Assembly: GCF_003999195.1 (NCBI RefSeq)
Contig: NZ_RJVR01000179.1
Span: 1-64,000 of the forward strand
Length of the DNA stretch: 64,000 nucleotides
From: Streptomyces soli
Lineage (GTDB): Bacteria > Actinomycetota > Actinomycetes > Streptomycetales > Streptomycetaceae
Reading direction: 5' to 3'
Positions within the stretch are counted from its first letter, which is position 1; each line of letters opens with the position of its first letter. Positions 56,232-64,000 of the stretch are shown in pieces. A model generated the notes under the pieces. The model searched no databases. It saw only the letters and a program-made list of their open reading frames with translations, and was not told where the DNA came from. The position numbers and the translations under genes are program-made.

Positions 56232-59200
56232 TCAGGTGCGTCGCGGGGGGAGTGGGGGGCGGCGGCGGTCGGGGCGGTCGGAGAGGTCGGGCGGGGTGGA
56301 GGCGGGGTGCTTCTTCAGCAGATCGAGTGCTGTGCGGACTGCGACGTCCATCTCGATGTGGCGGCCCTCCGCCCAGTCCAACGGCGTGCGCAGGGAGGGG
56401 ATGTCGGGCTCGACGCCGTAGTTCTCGACGGACCAGCCGTAGTGGTCGAACCAGGCCGCGTTCATCGGGACCGTGATGATCGTGCCGTCGCCGAGCTTGT
56501 GGCGGCCGGTCATGCCGACGACACCGCCCCACGTACGCGTGCCGACGACCGGGCCGAGGGCGAGGAGCTTGAAGGCGGTGGTGATCATGTCGCCGTCACT
56601 GGACGTCGCTTCGTCGCAGAGGGCGACGATGGGGCCGCGCGGGGCATTGCTGGCGTAGGAGACGGGCTCGGCGTTGCGCGTGTGGTCCCAGCCGAGGATC
56701 TTGCGGGTGAGCTTCTCGACGACCAGCTCGCTGATGTGGCCGCCGGCATTGCCGCGTACGTCGACGATGAGTGAGGGGAGGGCGACTTCCATGCGCAGGT
56801 CGCGGTTGAACTGCGCCCAGCCCGAGCCGCCCATGTCAGGGATGTGGAGGTAGCCGCACTGGCCGTCGCTCATCTCCCGTACGACCTCGCGGCGTTTGGC
56901 GACCCAGTCCTGGTAGCGCAGCGGCCGTTCGTCGATGAGCGGGACGACAGCGACCCGGCGGGGCGGCCCCTCGGGCGAGGCGAAGGTCAGCTCGACCGTC
57001 GTACCGCCCGCCGCGGCGAGCAGCGGCGCCGGGCCGGCGACGGGGTCGACCGGGCGGCCGTCGACATGGGTGAGGGCGGCGCCCTCGCGGATACCGGTGC
57101 CGGCGAGCGGGGAGCGGGCCTTGGAGTCGGAGGACTCGCCGGGCAGGATGCGGGACAGGACCCACGAACCGTCCTTGCCATGCGTGAAGTTGGCGCCGAG
57201 CAGCCCGATGGGACGCTGGTAGTGCGCCGGTCCCTCGTTGCGCCGGGCCGGCGACACGTACGCGTGCGACGTGCCCAGCTCGCCGAACACCTCGCGGAGC
57301 AGGTCCGCGAACTCGTCCGGGGACGCGACCCGTTCGACCAGCGGACGGTACTGGGCCAGGACGGCCGGCCAGTCGATCCCGCACATGTCGGGGGCCCAGA
57401 AGTAGTCGCGGATGATGCGGCCCGCCTCGTCGAAGGACTGCCGCCACTCGGCGGCCGGGTCGGCCTCGTGGAGGATGCGGCGCATGTCGATGTAGACGGT
57501 GGAGTCGAGATCGCCGAGCTCGTTCGCGGGGACGGCGGTCAGTTCCCCCTCGTCGTACACGACCAGGCGGGTGCCGTCGCCGCTGACCCGGTACCAGTCC
57601 ATGTGGTGGACCAGCTCGGTCCGCTTGGACTTGGCCAGGTCGAAGAACTCCAGGCTCGGACGGGCCGACGGGTCCGCCGGGTTGACGAAGGTCTCGCCCA
57701 GCGCGCCCGAGATCGGCCAGCGCAGCCAGACGACACCGCCGCGTACGGGTTCCAGCGACGAGTACTTCGACGCCGGCACCGGGAACGGCGTCACCCGGCT
57801 CGGCAGGCCCTCCGCCTCCACCGCGACCGGGCCGCTGCCGGTCTCGACCGGGTCGAGGCCGCCGACGGCCGGGCGGCCCTCGACGGGCAGCGCGAAGGGC
57901 GACGGCGTCACGGAGTTGAGCGGTACGAGGTAGGGGCGGCAGCCCAGCGGGAAGGACAGGTCGCCGGTGTGGACGTCGTACACCGGGTCGAAGCCGCGCC
58001 AGGACAGAAAGGCGAGATAGCGGCCGTCGCGGGTGAAGACGGGCTGCTCGTCCTCGAAACGGCCGTTCGTGACGTCGATGACGGTGCCGTCCGCGAGCTT
58101 CGCGATCCTGATCATGCGCAGCGAGCGGCCGATACCCGGGTGCGACCACGCCAGCCACGCCGAGTCGGGCGAGAACGCCAGGTCCCGGACCGGGCCGTTC
58201 GTGGACTTGGCCAGCTCCGTCACCTCGCCCTTGCCGTCCTCGACGGCGGCGTCGACGAGGAGCAGCCGCCCGTCGTTGGCCGCCACCGCGAGGGTCTCGC
58301 CGTCCGGCGACGAGATCAGCTCATGGACCCGGCCCAGCTTGCCGACCGCCAACCGCCGTCCGCCGCTGCCGCACGACGGCCGCGTGGGCTCGGCGCCTTC
58401 GGCCGCCCCGGCGTCGGCCGCCGGTGTCGCCGCCGGCTCTGTCCGGACTGCCGCCCGCCCCGGCAGGTCGGCGATCTCGATCGCGTCCTCGCCCTCCGCG
58501 TCCGTGACGAAGGCGATGCGCCCGGTCTCGCCCAGCATCTCCGGCAGCCGGATGCGGGCGCCCGGCTCGTCGGCGATCGTCCGGGCCGGGCCGTCCCGGT
58601 GGGTCAGCCAGTAGAGGCTGCCGCGTACGCAGACCGCGCTGGCGCGGCCCGTACGGTCACAGGCGACCGCGTCCAGATAGGAGGCGGCCGGCACCTGGTA
58701 CGGGCGCCGCCCGGCCCGCGGGCCGCCCAGCCTCACGTCGAGGCGGCGGGGGAGGGCGTCCGGGTCGGAGAGGGCGTCGACGAGCCAGATCTCGCCCGCG
58801 CACTGGTAGACGACGCGGGAGCCGTCGGTGGCCGCGCTGCGGGCGTAGAAGTCGGCGTGGTCGGTGTGGCGTCGCACGTCCGAGCCGTCGGCCGCGCACG
58901 AGTACAGATTCCCCACGCCTTCGTGGTCGGACAGGAACGCGATCCGGTCCCCCACGAACATCGGCGCCTCCAGATGCCCCCCGAGGTCCGGCACCAGCCG
59001 CTCCCCATGCAGCCACAGCCGCCCCATCGCCCCGCCCCGGTACCGCTTCCAGGCCGCCGGCTCGTGCGGCGGCGTCCCGCTGAGCAGAAGCGTGCGGTGC
59101 TCGCCGTCCACGTCGCGTACGGCGATGTCCGAGACCGGGCCCCACGGCAGGCGGCCGCCGGGGCTGCCGTCTGTGGGGACGTTGTAGGCCCACGAGAAGT

Positions 59201-59552
59201 ACGAGAACGGCTGACCGTGGGAGGAGACGGCGAGGATCTGGCCGTCCGGGTTCCAGCCCCGTACCCGGGTATCGAAGCTGCCCCAGTACGTCAGCCGCCG
59301 CGCCGGCCCGCCGTCCACCGGCGCGAGGTGGATCTCCGGGTCCAGGCTCCGCCAGTTCGTGAACGCGATCGCCGCCCCGTCCGGCGAGAACCGCGGGTGC
59401 CCGACCCGCGTCCGGTCCGCGGTAATCCGCCACGCCCGGCCGGGCGACGCCCCGGGCGGCCCCAGCGGGGCGACCCAGATATCGTCCTCGGCCGCGAAGC
59501 ACAACAGATCGCCGTGGACATGCGGAAACCGGAGATACGCGGCGTCGCTCAC
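56232..59552 (-). CDS. Tricorn protease homologue
   Basis: 1106 residues. The N-terminal half is a six- plus seven-blade beta-propeller (WD-like blades such as VGHPRFSPDGAAIAFTN, RVRGWNPDGQILAVSS, RDLAFSPDSAWLAW). Then come core C1, a PDZ domain (AGTGIREGAALTHVDGRPVD) and core C2. Catalytic residues are His763 (LGTSHAYVSP) and Ser985-Asp986 (EATSSDGD). It digests oligopeptides released by the proteasome in the cytosol. GTG 59552 start. An Ala-rich insertion occurs between the propellers (~375-385). Length is close to the archaeal enzyme (1071). Confidence 0.93.
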   Translation of the reverse strand: MSDAAYLRFPHVHGDLLCFAAEDDIWVAPLGPPGASPGRAWRITADRTRVGHPRFSPDGAAIAFTNWRSLDPEIHLAPVDGGPARRLTYWGSFDTRVRGWNPDGQILAVSSHGQPFSYFSWAYNVPTDGSPGGRLPWGPVSDIAVRDVDGEHRTLLLSGTPPHEPAAWKRYRGGAMGRLWLHGERLVPDLGGHLEAPMFVGDRIAFLSDHEGVGNLYSCAADGSDVRRHTDHADFYARSAATDGSRVVYQCAGEIWLVDALSDPDALPRRLDVRLGGPRAGRRPYQVPAASYLDAVACDRTGRASAVCVRGSLYWLTHRDGPARTIADEPGARIRLPEMLGETGRIAFVTDAEGEDAIEIADLPGRAAVRTEPAATPAADAGAAEGAEPTRPSCGSGGRRLAVGKLGRVHELISSPDGETLAVAANDGRLLLVDAAVEDGKGEVTELAKSTNGPVRDLAFSPDSAWLAWSHPGIGRSLRMIRIAKLADGTVIDVTNGRFEDEQPVFTRDGRYLAFLSWRGFDPVYDVHTGDLSFPLGCRPYLVPLNSVTPSPFALPVEGRPAVGGLDPVETGSGPVAVEAEGLPSRVTPFPVPASKYSSLEPVRGGVVWLRWPISGALGETFVNPADPSARPSLEFFDLAKSKRTELVHHMDWYRVSGDGTRLVVYDEGELTAVPANELGDLDSTVYIDMRRILHEADPAAEWRQSFDEAGRIIRDYFWAPDMCGIDWPAVLAQYRPLVERVASPDEFADLLREVFGELGTSHAYVSPARRNEGPAHYQRPIGLLGANFTHGKDGSWVLSRILPGESSDSKARSPLAGTGIREGAALTHVDGRPVDPVAGPAPLLAAAGGTTVELTFASPEGPPRRVAVVPLIDERPLRYQDWVAKRREVVREMSDGQCGYLHIPDMGGSGWAQFNRDLRMEVALPSLIVDVRGNAGGHISELVVEKLTRKILGWDHTRNAEPVSYASNAPRGPIVALCDEATSSDGDMITTAFKLLALGPVVGTRTWGGVVGMTGRHKLGDGTIITVPMNAAWFDHYGWSVENYGVEPDIPSLRTPLDWAEGRHIEMDVAVRTALDLLKKHPASTPPDLSDRPDRRRPPLPPRRT

Positions 59553-59650
59553 CTAACCCATGGTTCGCGGCACCGGAAGCCCGGGCAACTCGGGCGGCCA
59601 CCGACCGCGCGGACGCGACCTTCTCCGTCGGCCACGGAGCCGGCCCGCAG

Positions 59651-60823
59651 CTACAGGCACACCCGCACCGCGCGCACCAGCGCCTGGGCGCGGGGGTCTG
59701 CCGTGACATTGCGCTGCATGCCGTTGGTGACGTAGCCGAAGCCGATGCCGGCCCCCGGGTCGGCGAAGGCGAGGGAGCCGCCGCGGCCGGGGTGGCCGAA
59801 GGAGCCGGGGGAGAGGAAGGGGGAGGCGGGGCCGTGCAGCATGTAGCCGAGGCCGAAGCGGGTGTTGACGACCAGGACGCGGTCCGGGCCGTCCGACTCG
59901 ATGGTGCGGGCGGCGGTGAGGGTGGCCGGGGCGAAGAGTTTGCGGCCGCCTTCCGATACGTCCCCGACGAGGGCGGCGTAGAAGCGGGCCAGCGACCGGG
60001 CGGTGGCGATACCGGCGGAGGCGGCCAGCTCGGCGGCCCGGTAGGCGGGGTCGTTCTCGTCGGGCCGCGGGTCGATGACGCCGAAGGCCCGCCGGGTGAG
60101 AGAGCCCGGGTCGGCGTACGCGTCGGCCACCGCGCGCTTGGGCCGGGCCTTCAGTCCCTGCCCGGCCGGGGCGGGCGGCGGCTCGACGGGGGCGAGGCGG
60201 CCCACGCGGTGCGCCTGCTCCGGCGGCAGGCCGATCCACAGGTCCAGGCCGCCGAGCGGACGGGCGATCTCCTGCTCGACGAACCGGCCTATGGACCGGC
60301 CGCTCGCCCGCAGCACCAGCTCCCCGAGCAGCCAGCTGTACGTCACGGCGTGGTACCCGTGGTCCGCCCCCGGCGCCCACAGTGGCGTCTGCGCGGCCAC
60401 CGCGCGCGCCCCGCTGACCCCGTCCACGGCCTGCGCGGGCGTCAGCGGCGTGTCCAGCGCCGGTACGGCGGCACGGTGCGCCAGCGCGTCGCGTACGGTG
60501 ACCCGTTCCTTGCCGTGCGCCTTGAACTCCGGCCAGTACGAGCCCACCGGCGCGTCCAGGTCCAACTGCCCGCGCTGGTGCAGCAGGAGCAGGCAGGCCG
60601 CAGCGACCCCCTTCGTGGCGGACCGGACGACCTGAGCGGTGTCCTGTTCCCAGGGAGCCGTGCCCTCCGGGTCCGCGACCCCGGCGTACAGGTCCACGAC
60701 CTTCCGGCCGTCCCGGTACAGGGCAACGGCTGCGCCGCGCTCGCCCAGCGCCTCGAAATTGCGTACAAACGCATCCCGGACCGGCTCGAACCCGTCCGCC
60801 ACCGTCCCGTGGACGTCCACCAT
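59651..60823 (-). CDS. Serine hydrolase, beta-lactamase/esterase (EstB-type) family
   Basis: 390 residues. The SxxK nucleophile motif is in VVRSATKGVAAACL (near residue 76), the YxN-like Tyr in HAVTYSWLLGELV, and GHPGRGGSLAFADP is the class C-like third motif (HxG). These proteins are usually carboxylesterases or peptidases rather than true beta-lactamases; no signal peptide is present, so it is cytosolic. ATG 60823 has AGGAG upstream; the longer frame to 60865 has no support. It is in the same direction as the tricorn gene but 98 bp apart. Confidence 0.9.
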   Translation of the reverse strand: MVDVHGTVADGFEPVRDAFVRNFEALGERGAAVALYRDGRKVVDLYAGVADPEGTAPWEQDTAQVVRSATKGVAAACLLLLHQRGQLDLDAPVGSYWPEFKAHGKERVTVRDALAHRAAVPALDTPLTPAQAVDGVSGARAVAAQTPLWAPGADHGYHAVTYSWLLGELVLRASGRSIGRFVEQEIARPLGGLDLWIGLPPEQAHRVGRLAPVEPPPAPAGQGLKARPKRAVADAYADPGSLTRRAFGVIDPRPDENDPAYRAAELAASAGIATARSLARFYAALVGDVSEGGRKLFAPATLTAARTIESDGPDRVLVVNTRFGLGYMLHGPASPFLSPGSFGHPGRGGSLAFADPGAGIGFGYVTNGMQRNVTADPRAQALVRAVRVCL

Positions 60824-60966
60824 GTCCCCGTGCTCCTGCCCTCGCCGACTCCCTCCATGGTGCACGCACCGCCCCCGGCGCAGGCGCCGGGGGCCGTGAC
60901 AGTCGCGTAAACCGTCCGGAAGCCGCCTACCGGGCGGGGTACGCGTTCCTCAGCAGCTCCGGGAAC

Positions 60967-62625
60967 CTACCCGGCGCAGGCGGCACCGGCCGCTCGCCCG
61001 GCCGCGCGGCCGGAGAAGATGCAGCCGCCGAGGAAGGTGCCCTCGAGGGAGCGGTAGCCATGGACGCCGCCGCCGCCGAAGCCGGCTGCTTCGCCGGCGG
61101 CGTAGAGGCCCGGGAGGGGATCCCCGGAGGCGGTGAGGACGCGGGAGTCGAGGTCGGTTTCCAGGCCGCCGAGGGACTTGCGGGTGAGGATGTTGAGCCG
61201 TACGGCGATGAGCGGGCCGGCCTTGGGATCGAGGAGGCGGTGCGGGGTGGCGGTGCGGATCAGCTTGTCGCCGAGGTAGTTGCGGGCCCCGCGGATGGCG
61301 GTGACCTGGAGGTCCTTCGTGAAGGTGTTGGCGATCTCGCGGTCGCGGGCCTCGATCTCGCGCCGCAGTGCGCTCTCGTCGATGAGGGTGTCCTTGGTGA
61401 TCGCGTTCATGCCGCGCACCAGGGCAGCGAGATCCTGCTCGACGACGAAGTCGGCGCCGTGCTCCTTGAAGGCCTCGACCGGTCCCGGCGCGCCCGGAAG
61501 CGCGCGCTTGAGGACCTCGCGGACGCTCTTGCCGGTCAGGTCGGGGTTCTGCTCGGAGCCGGAGAGGGCGAACTCCTTCTCGATGATCTTCTGGGTGAGG
61601 ACGAACCAGGTGTACTCGTAGCCCGTCGTCATGATGTGTTCGAGCGTGCCGAGCGTGTCGAAGCCCGGGAAGAGCGGCACCGGAAGCCGCTTGCCGGTGG
61701 CGTCCAGCCAGAGGGAGGAGGGGCCGGGGAGGATGCGGATGCCGTGGCGGGCCCAGATGGGGTTCCAGTTCTCGATGCCCTCGGTGTAGTGCCACATGCG
61801 GTCGCGGTTGATGTGGTGGGCGCCGGCCTCCTCGGCGATGCCGAGCATCAGGCCGTCCACGTGAGCCGGGACGCCGGACAGCAGCTTCTCCGGGGGCGTC
61901 CCGAGCCGTGCCGGCCAGCTCTGGCGTACGAGGTCGTGGTTGCCGCCGATGCCGCCGGAGGTGACGATGACGGCCTGCGCGGAGAGCTCGAAGTCGGAGG
62001 CGACCTCGCGGGAGCTGGCCTGGCCGCGGTCCGCGTCGCTGGGCACGAGCACCTCGCCGGTGATGCCGGTGACCGTGCCGTCCGTCGTGGTCAACGCGGT
62101 GACCCGGTGCCGGAAGCGCAGCTCGACCCGGCCGCGCGCGACCGCCTCGCGCACCCGGCGGTCGAAGGGGGCGACGATGCCGGGGCCGGTACCCCAGGTG
62201 ATGTGGAAGCGGGGCACCGAGTTGCCGGGGCCGGTGGCCAGGAAGCCGCCGCGCTCGGCCCAGCCGACGACGGGGAAGAACCGTACGCCGCGCTCGTGCA
62301 GCCAGCTGCGCTTCTCGCCGGCCGCGAAGTCGACGTACGCCTCGGCCCACTTGCGCGGCCAGCGGTCCTCGTCGCGGTCGAAGCCGGCGGTGCCCATCCA
62401 GTCCTGGAGGGCGAGTTCACGGCTGTCCTTGATCCGCATCCGGCGCTGCTCGGGCGAGTCGACCAGGAACAGCCCGCCGAAGGACCAGAACGCCTGGCCG
62501 CCCATGGAGGCCTCCGGCTCCTGGTCCACCAGGATCACCTTGCGGCCCGCGTCGGCCAGCTCGGCGGTCGCGACAAGCCCGGCCAGGCCGGCTCCGACGA
62601 CGATGACGTCCGCGTCCTGCGTCAT
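60967..62625 (-). CDS. FAD-binding dehydrogenase (KstD / fumarate-reductase-like)
   Basis: 552 residues. FAD motif VIVVGAGLAGLVATAELADA, then EASMGGQAFWSFGGLF. The C-terminal flavin block LPGLYAAGEAAGFGGGGVHG and GYRSLEGTFLGGCIFSGRAA ends the protein. Related to 3-ketosteroid-delta1-dehydrogenases and succinate dehydrogenase flavoproteins; the substrate could be a steroid-like or cyclic ketone. ATG 62625 has GGGGCGGG upstream. A perfect 12-bp palindrome lies 50 bp upstream. Confidence 0.9.
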   Translation of the reverse strand: MTQDADVIVVGAGLAGLVATAELADAGRKVILVDQEPEASMGGQAFWSFGGLFLVDSPEQRRMRIKDSRELALQDWMGTAGFDRDEDRWPRKWAEAYVDFAAGEKRSWLHERGVRFFPVVGWAERGGFLATGPGNSVPRFHITWGTGPGIVAPFDRRVREAVARGRVELRFRHRVTALTTTDGTVTGITGEVLVPSDADRGQASSREVASDFELSAQAVIVTSGGIGGNHDLVRQSWPARLGTPPEKLLSGVPAHVDGLMLGIAEEAGAHHINRDRMWHYTEGIENWNPIWARHGIRILPGPSSLWLDATGKRLPVPLFPGFDTLGTLEHIMTTGYEYTWFVLTQKIIEKEFALSGSEQNPDLTGKSVREVLKRALPGAPGPVEAFKEHGADFVVEQDLAALVRGMNAITKDTLIDESALRREIEARDREIANTFTKDLQVTAIRGARNYLGDKLIRTATPHRLLDPKAGPLIAVRLNILTRKSLGGLETDLDSRVLTASGDPLPGLYAAGEAAGFGGGGVHGYRSLEGTFLGGCIFSGRAAGRAAGAACAG

Positions 62626-62675
62626 GGATGTGCCCGCCCCTTCACCTTCGCGTGTGTGACGAAAGAACGCTACGG

Positions 62676-62687
62676 TACCGGCCGGTA
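62676..62687. promoter_or_regulatory. Palindrome between the flavoprotein and ATP-grasp genes
   Basis: TACCGGCCGGTA, a perfect 12-bp palindrome in the 122-bp divergent region. It may be a repressor site for the flavoprotein gene; no regulator gene is adjacent. Confidence 0.4.
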
Positions 62688-62747
62688 ATCAGGCGAGAGC
62701 GCAGCCTTTTCCCACCGGCGTTGATGTTGAAACGTCACCGCAACGCA

Positions 62748-63890
62748 ATGCCGCTAACATCACCCCTCACACCTGATCATGTCCGGCCGGCAGGCCGGCA
62801 TGAGCCGCCCCGAGGGGAGCCCGCGATCGCCATACGCATTTGGCTCAGCAGTGCCGGAGTAGCCACCTCCGAAGTCATGCGAATGCTTCGCGACAACCCC
62901 GAAGCCGCGCCCGTCCGCATCTACGGCACCAACGTCGATCCCGGCGCCCCCGCGCTCATGGCTGCCGACACCGGGGAGGTCGAGCCCCGACGCGTCGGGA
63001 GCGACGACTACGCAGAATTCGCCCTCGACTTCGCGCGCCGGCACTCCATAGATGTGCTCATCCCGCCCCGCCGCCTCGACGCCCTGGCCGCGCGAGTGGA
63101 CGACTTCGCCGCGATCGGCACCAAGGTCATGTGCTCCCCGGCAGCCTCGATCGACACCCTGACCAGCAAGTCACGTACGTACGAAGCCGCCCGCGCGGCC
63201 GGCATCCCCGTCCCCGACTGGCGGGTCGTACGCGACGCGGCCGGCCTGCGGCAGGCCGTCGCCGAGCTCTCGGCCGACGGCAGCGCGGTCTGCGTCAAGC
63301 CGGCCGGCGAGTACTCCGCCTTCGGCTTCCGCATCCTCGACGACAGTCCGCTCAGCCTCTCCGACCTGCTGGCCCCGCCCCGGCCGGTCGCCTCGGTCGC
63401 GGCCGTGGCCGACGCGCTGACCCGCGCCGAGGACGAGGGCGAGACGGTCCCCAAGCTCATCGTGATGCCCTACCTCGACGGCCCCGAGGTCAGCGTCGAC
63501 TGCCTCTCCGCCCCCGGCGGCGCCCTCCTGACCGGCATCGCCCGTGCCAAGCAGGGCCGTTACCGCATCCTCCTCGACGACCCGGTCTACGTCGGCATCG
63601 CGCGCCAGGTCGTCGACCACTTCGGCCTCGCCTACCTGTCGAACGTCCAGCTCCGCCACTGGCACGGCCGCCCGATGCTGCTGGAGGCCAACCCCCGTCC
63701 GTCGGCCGGCATCTTCCAGACCGCCTACACCGGCGTCAACCTCCCCTGGGCCGCCGTCCGGCTGCTCCTGTCCGGCTCGGCCGGCCCCCTGGCCGACCCC
63801 TGGCTCGGCGGCCGCATCGCCATCACGGAGACGGCGACTCCGGTCGTGGAGCGGGTGCCGCTGGCTGTCGTACAGGAAAGCGTCGCGTAG
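62748..63890 (+). CDS. ATP-grasp enzyme
   Basis: The conserved protein starts at IRIWLSSAGVATSEVMRMLR and runs to about 355 residues: N-terminal Rossmann part (TNVDPGAPALMAAD, SIDVLIPPRRLD), ATP-grasp lid (TSKSRTYEAARAAGIPVPDW, AVCVKPAGEYSAFGFRI) and metal site (LSNVQLRHWHGRPMLLEANP RPS, with the Glu-Asn pair). It should form an amide, thioester or phosphate bond using ATP; the substrate is unknown. ATG 62748 is the first canonical start, but the good site GAGGGGAG points to an ATC at 62826, exactly where homologous sequence begins. Divergent from the flavoprotein. Confidence 0.82.
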   Translation: MPLTSPLTPDHVRPAGRHEPPRGEPAIAIRIWLSSAGVATSEVMRMLRDNPEAAPVRIYGTNVDPGAPALMAADTGEVEPRRVGSDDYAEFALDFARRHSIDVLIPPRRLDALAARVDDFAAIGTKVMCSPAASIDTLTSKSRTYEAARAAGIPVPDWRVVRDAAGLRQAVAELSADGSAVCVKPAGEYSAFGFRILDDSPLSLSDLLAPPRPVASVAAVADALTRAEDEGETVPKLIVMPYLDGPEVSVDCLSAPGGALLTGIARAKQGRYRILLDDPVYVGIARQVVDHFGLAYLSNVQLRHWHGRPMLLEANPRPSAGIFQTAYTGVNLPWAAVRLLLSGSAGPLADPWLGGRIAITETATPVVERVPLAVVQESVA

Positions 63891-63936
63891 GCCCGGCCCG
63901 CTCAGGGCGGGGCCCACGGCCCGGCCCGCCCAGCCG

Positions 63937-64000
63937 CTAGCCCAGCCGGCCGCTCTTGTCGCGTCGAAAGTGGCTCATCCACGACACGTCGTGCGACCAG
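63937..64000 (-). CDS. C-terminal end of an unidentified gene (partial)
   Basis: The minus strand ends at TAG 63937 and reads ..WSHDVSWMSHFRRDKSGRLG. Only 20 codons are in the window and the gene continues beyond it. The composition is protein-like, but no family can be assigned. Confidence 0.45.
   Translation of the reverse strand, partial: WSHDVSWMSHFRRDKSGRLG

Noticed and set aside
56844-59735. 963-residue plus-strand frame
   Set aside because: Antisense shadow of the tricorn gene, which has full catalytic and propeller motifs.

Overview
The window has very high GC content, strong GC bias at third codon positions, frequent GTG/TTG starts and overlapping stop/start junctions. It carries Streptomyces-type families: an actinobacterial divisome protein, RICIN-tagged glycosidases, a SpoIIE/anti-sigma chimera, tricorn protease and a DUF574-type methyltransferase. 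It reads as a chromosomal core-to-accessory segment of a Streptomyces or very close relative. No rRNA genes, CRISPR array or intact phage is visible.

Region 1 (1-14.5 kb) is conserved housekeeping. It holds an HTH/flavin-binding sensor protein, an alcohol dehydrogenase, an FmdB-type zinc-ribbon protein with a CIRCE-like HrcA operator in its leader, an MFS exporter, a K+/H+ antiporter, a penicillin-acylase-family hydrolase and 5-formyl-THF cyclo-ligase. It then runs through the operon galU - gephyrin-like Glp/MoeA - moaC - mogA - rimJ and the divisome protein SepX/GlpR, and ends with tRNA-Ala(CGC).

Region 2 (14.4-24 kb) is a graveyard and insertion zone. The 3' end of tRNA-Ala is duplicated 2.5 kb downstream. 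Next to the tRNA is the last part of a tyrosine recombinase, so this is a decayed integrative element. Beyond it are a beta-propeller surface protein, an internally deleted efeB-like gene, a broken alpha/beta-hydrolase and two DHFR/RibD-like reductases. A translationally coupled GH16 glucanase and GH18 chitinase share almost identical RICIN lectin modules and lie behind a DasR-like operator.

Region 3 (24-31 kb) is the least explained part: a co-directional set of VWA protein, helical-repeat protein, HSP90-family ATPase and a 982-residue TPR protein, closed by a strong terminator. It looks like a dedicated chaperone/adaptor machine and is my main candidate for an undescribed system.

Region 4 (31-51 kb) mixes export, signalling and transport. 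It has a trypsin-like protease with FG-GAP repeats, an LLM oxidoreductase, an MMPL exporter, a disulfide-type flavoprotein and a histidine kinase whose response regulator is gutted. It also has an AcoR-like/SpoIIE/HATPase fusion, OsmC, a TetR-EmrB efflux pair with clear shared operators, a MarP-type protease and a HAD phosphatase. Broken methyltransferase and aldo-keto reductase genes lie at 49.6-50.6 kb.

Region 5 (51-64 kb) contains a MerR-controlled operon of a Baeyer-Villiger-type monooxygenase, an alpha/beta-hydrolase and a short-chain dehydrogenase, enough for oxidative cleavage of a ketone. Then come tricorn protease, a beta-lactamase-family esterase, a KstD-like flavoprotein and an ATP-grasp enzyme.

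Recurring themes are leaderless-type promoters (TANNNT ending 7 nt before the start), three probable non-canonical starts (CTG, CTG, ATC), dispersed GC-rich palindromic intergenic repeats and many half-deleted genes.
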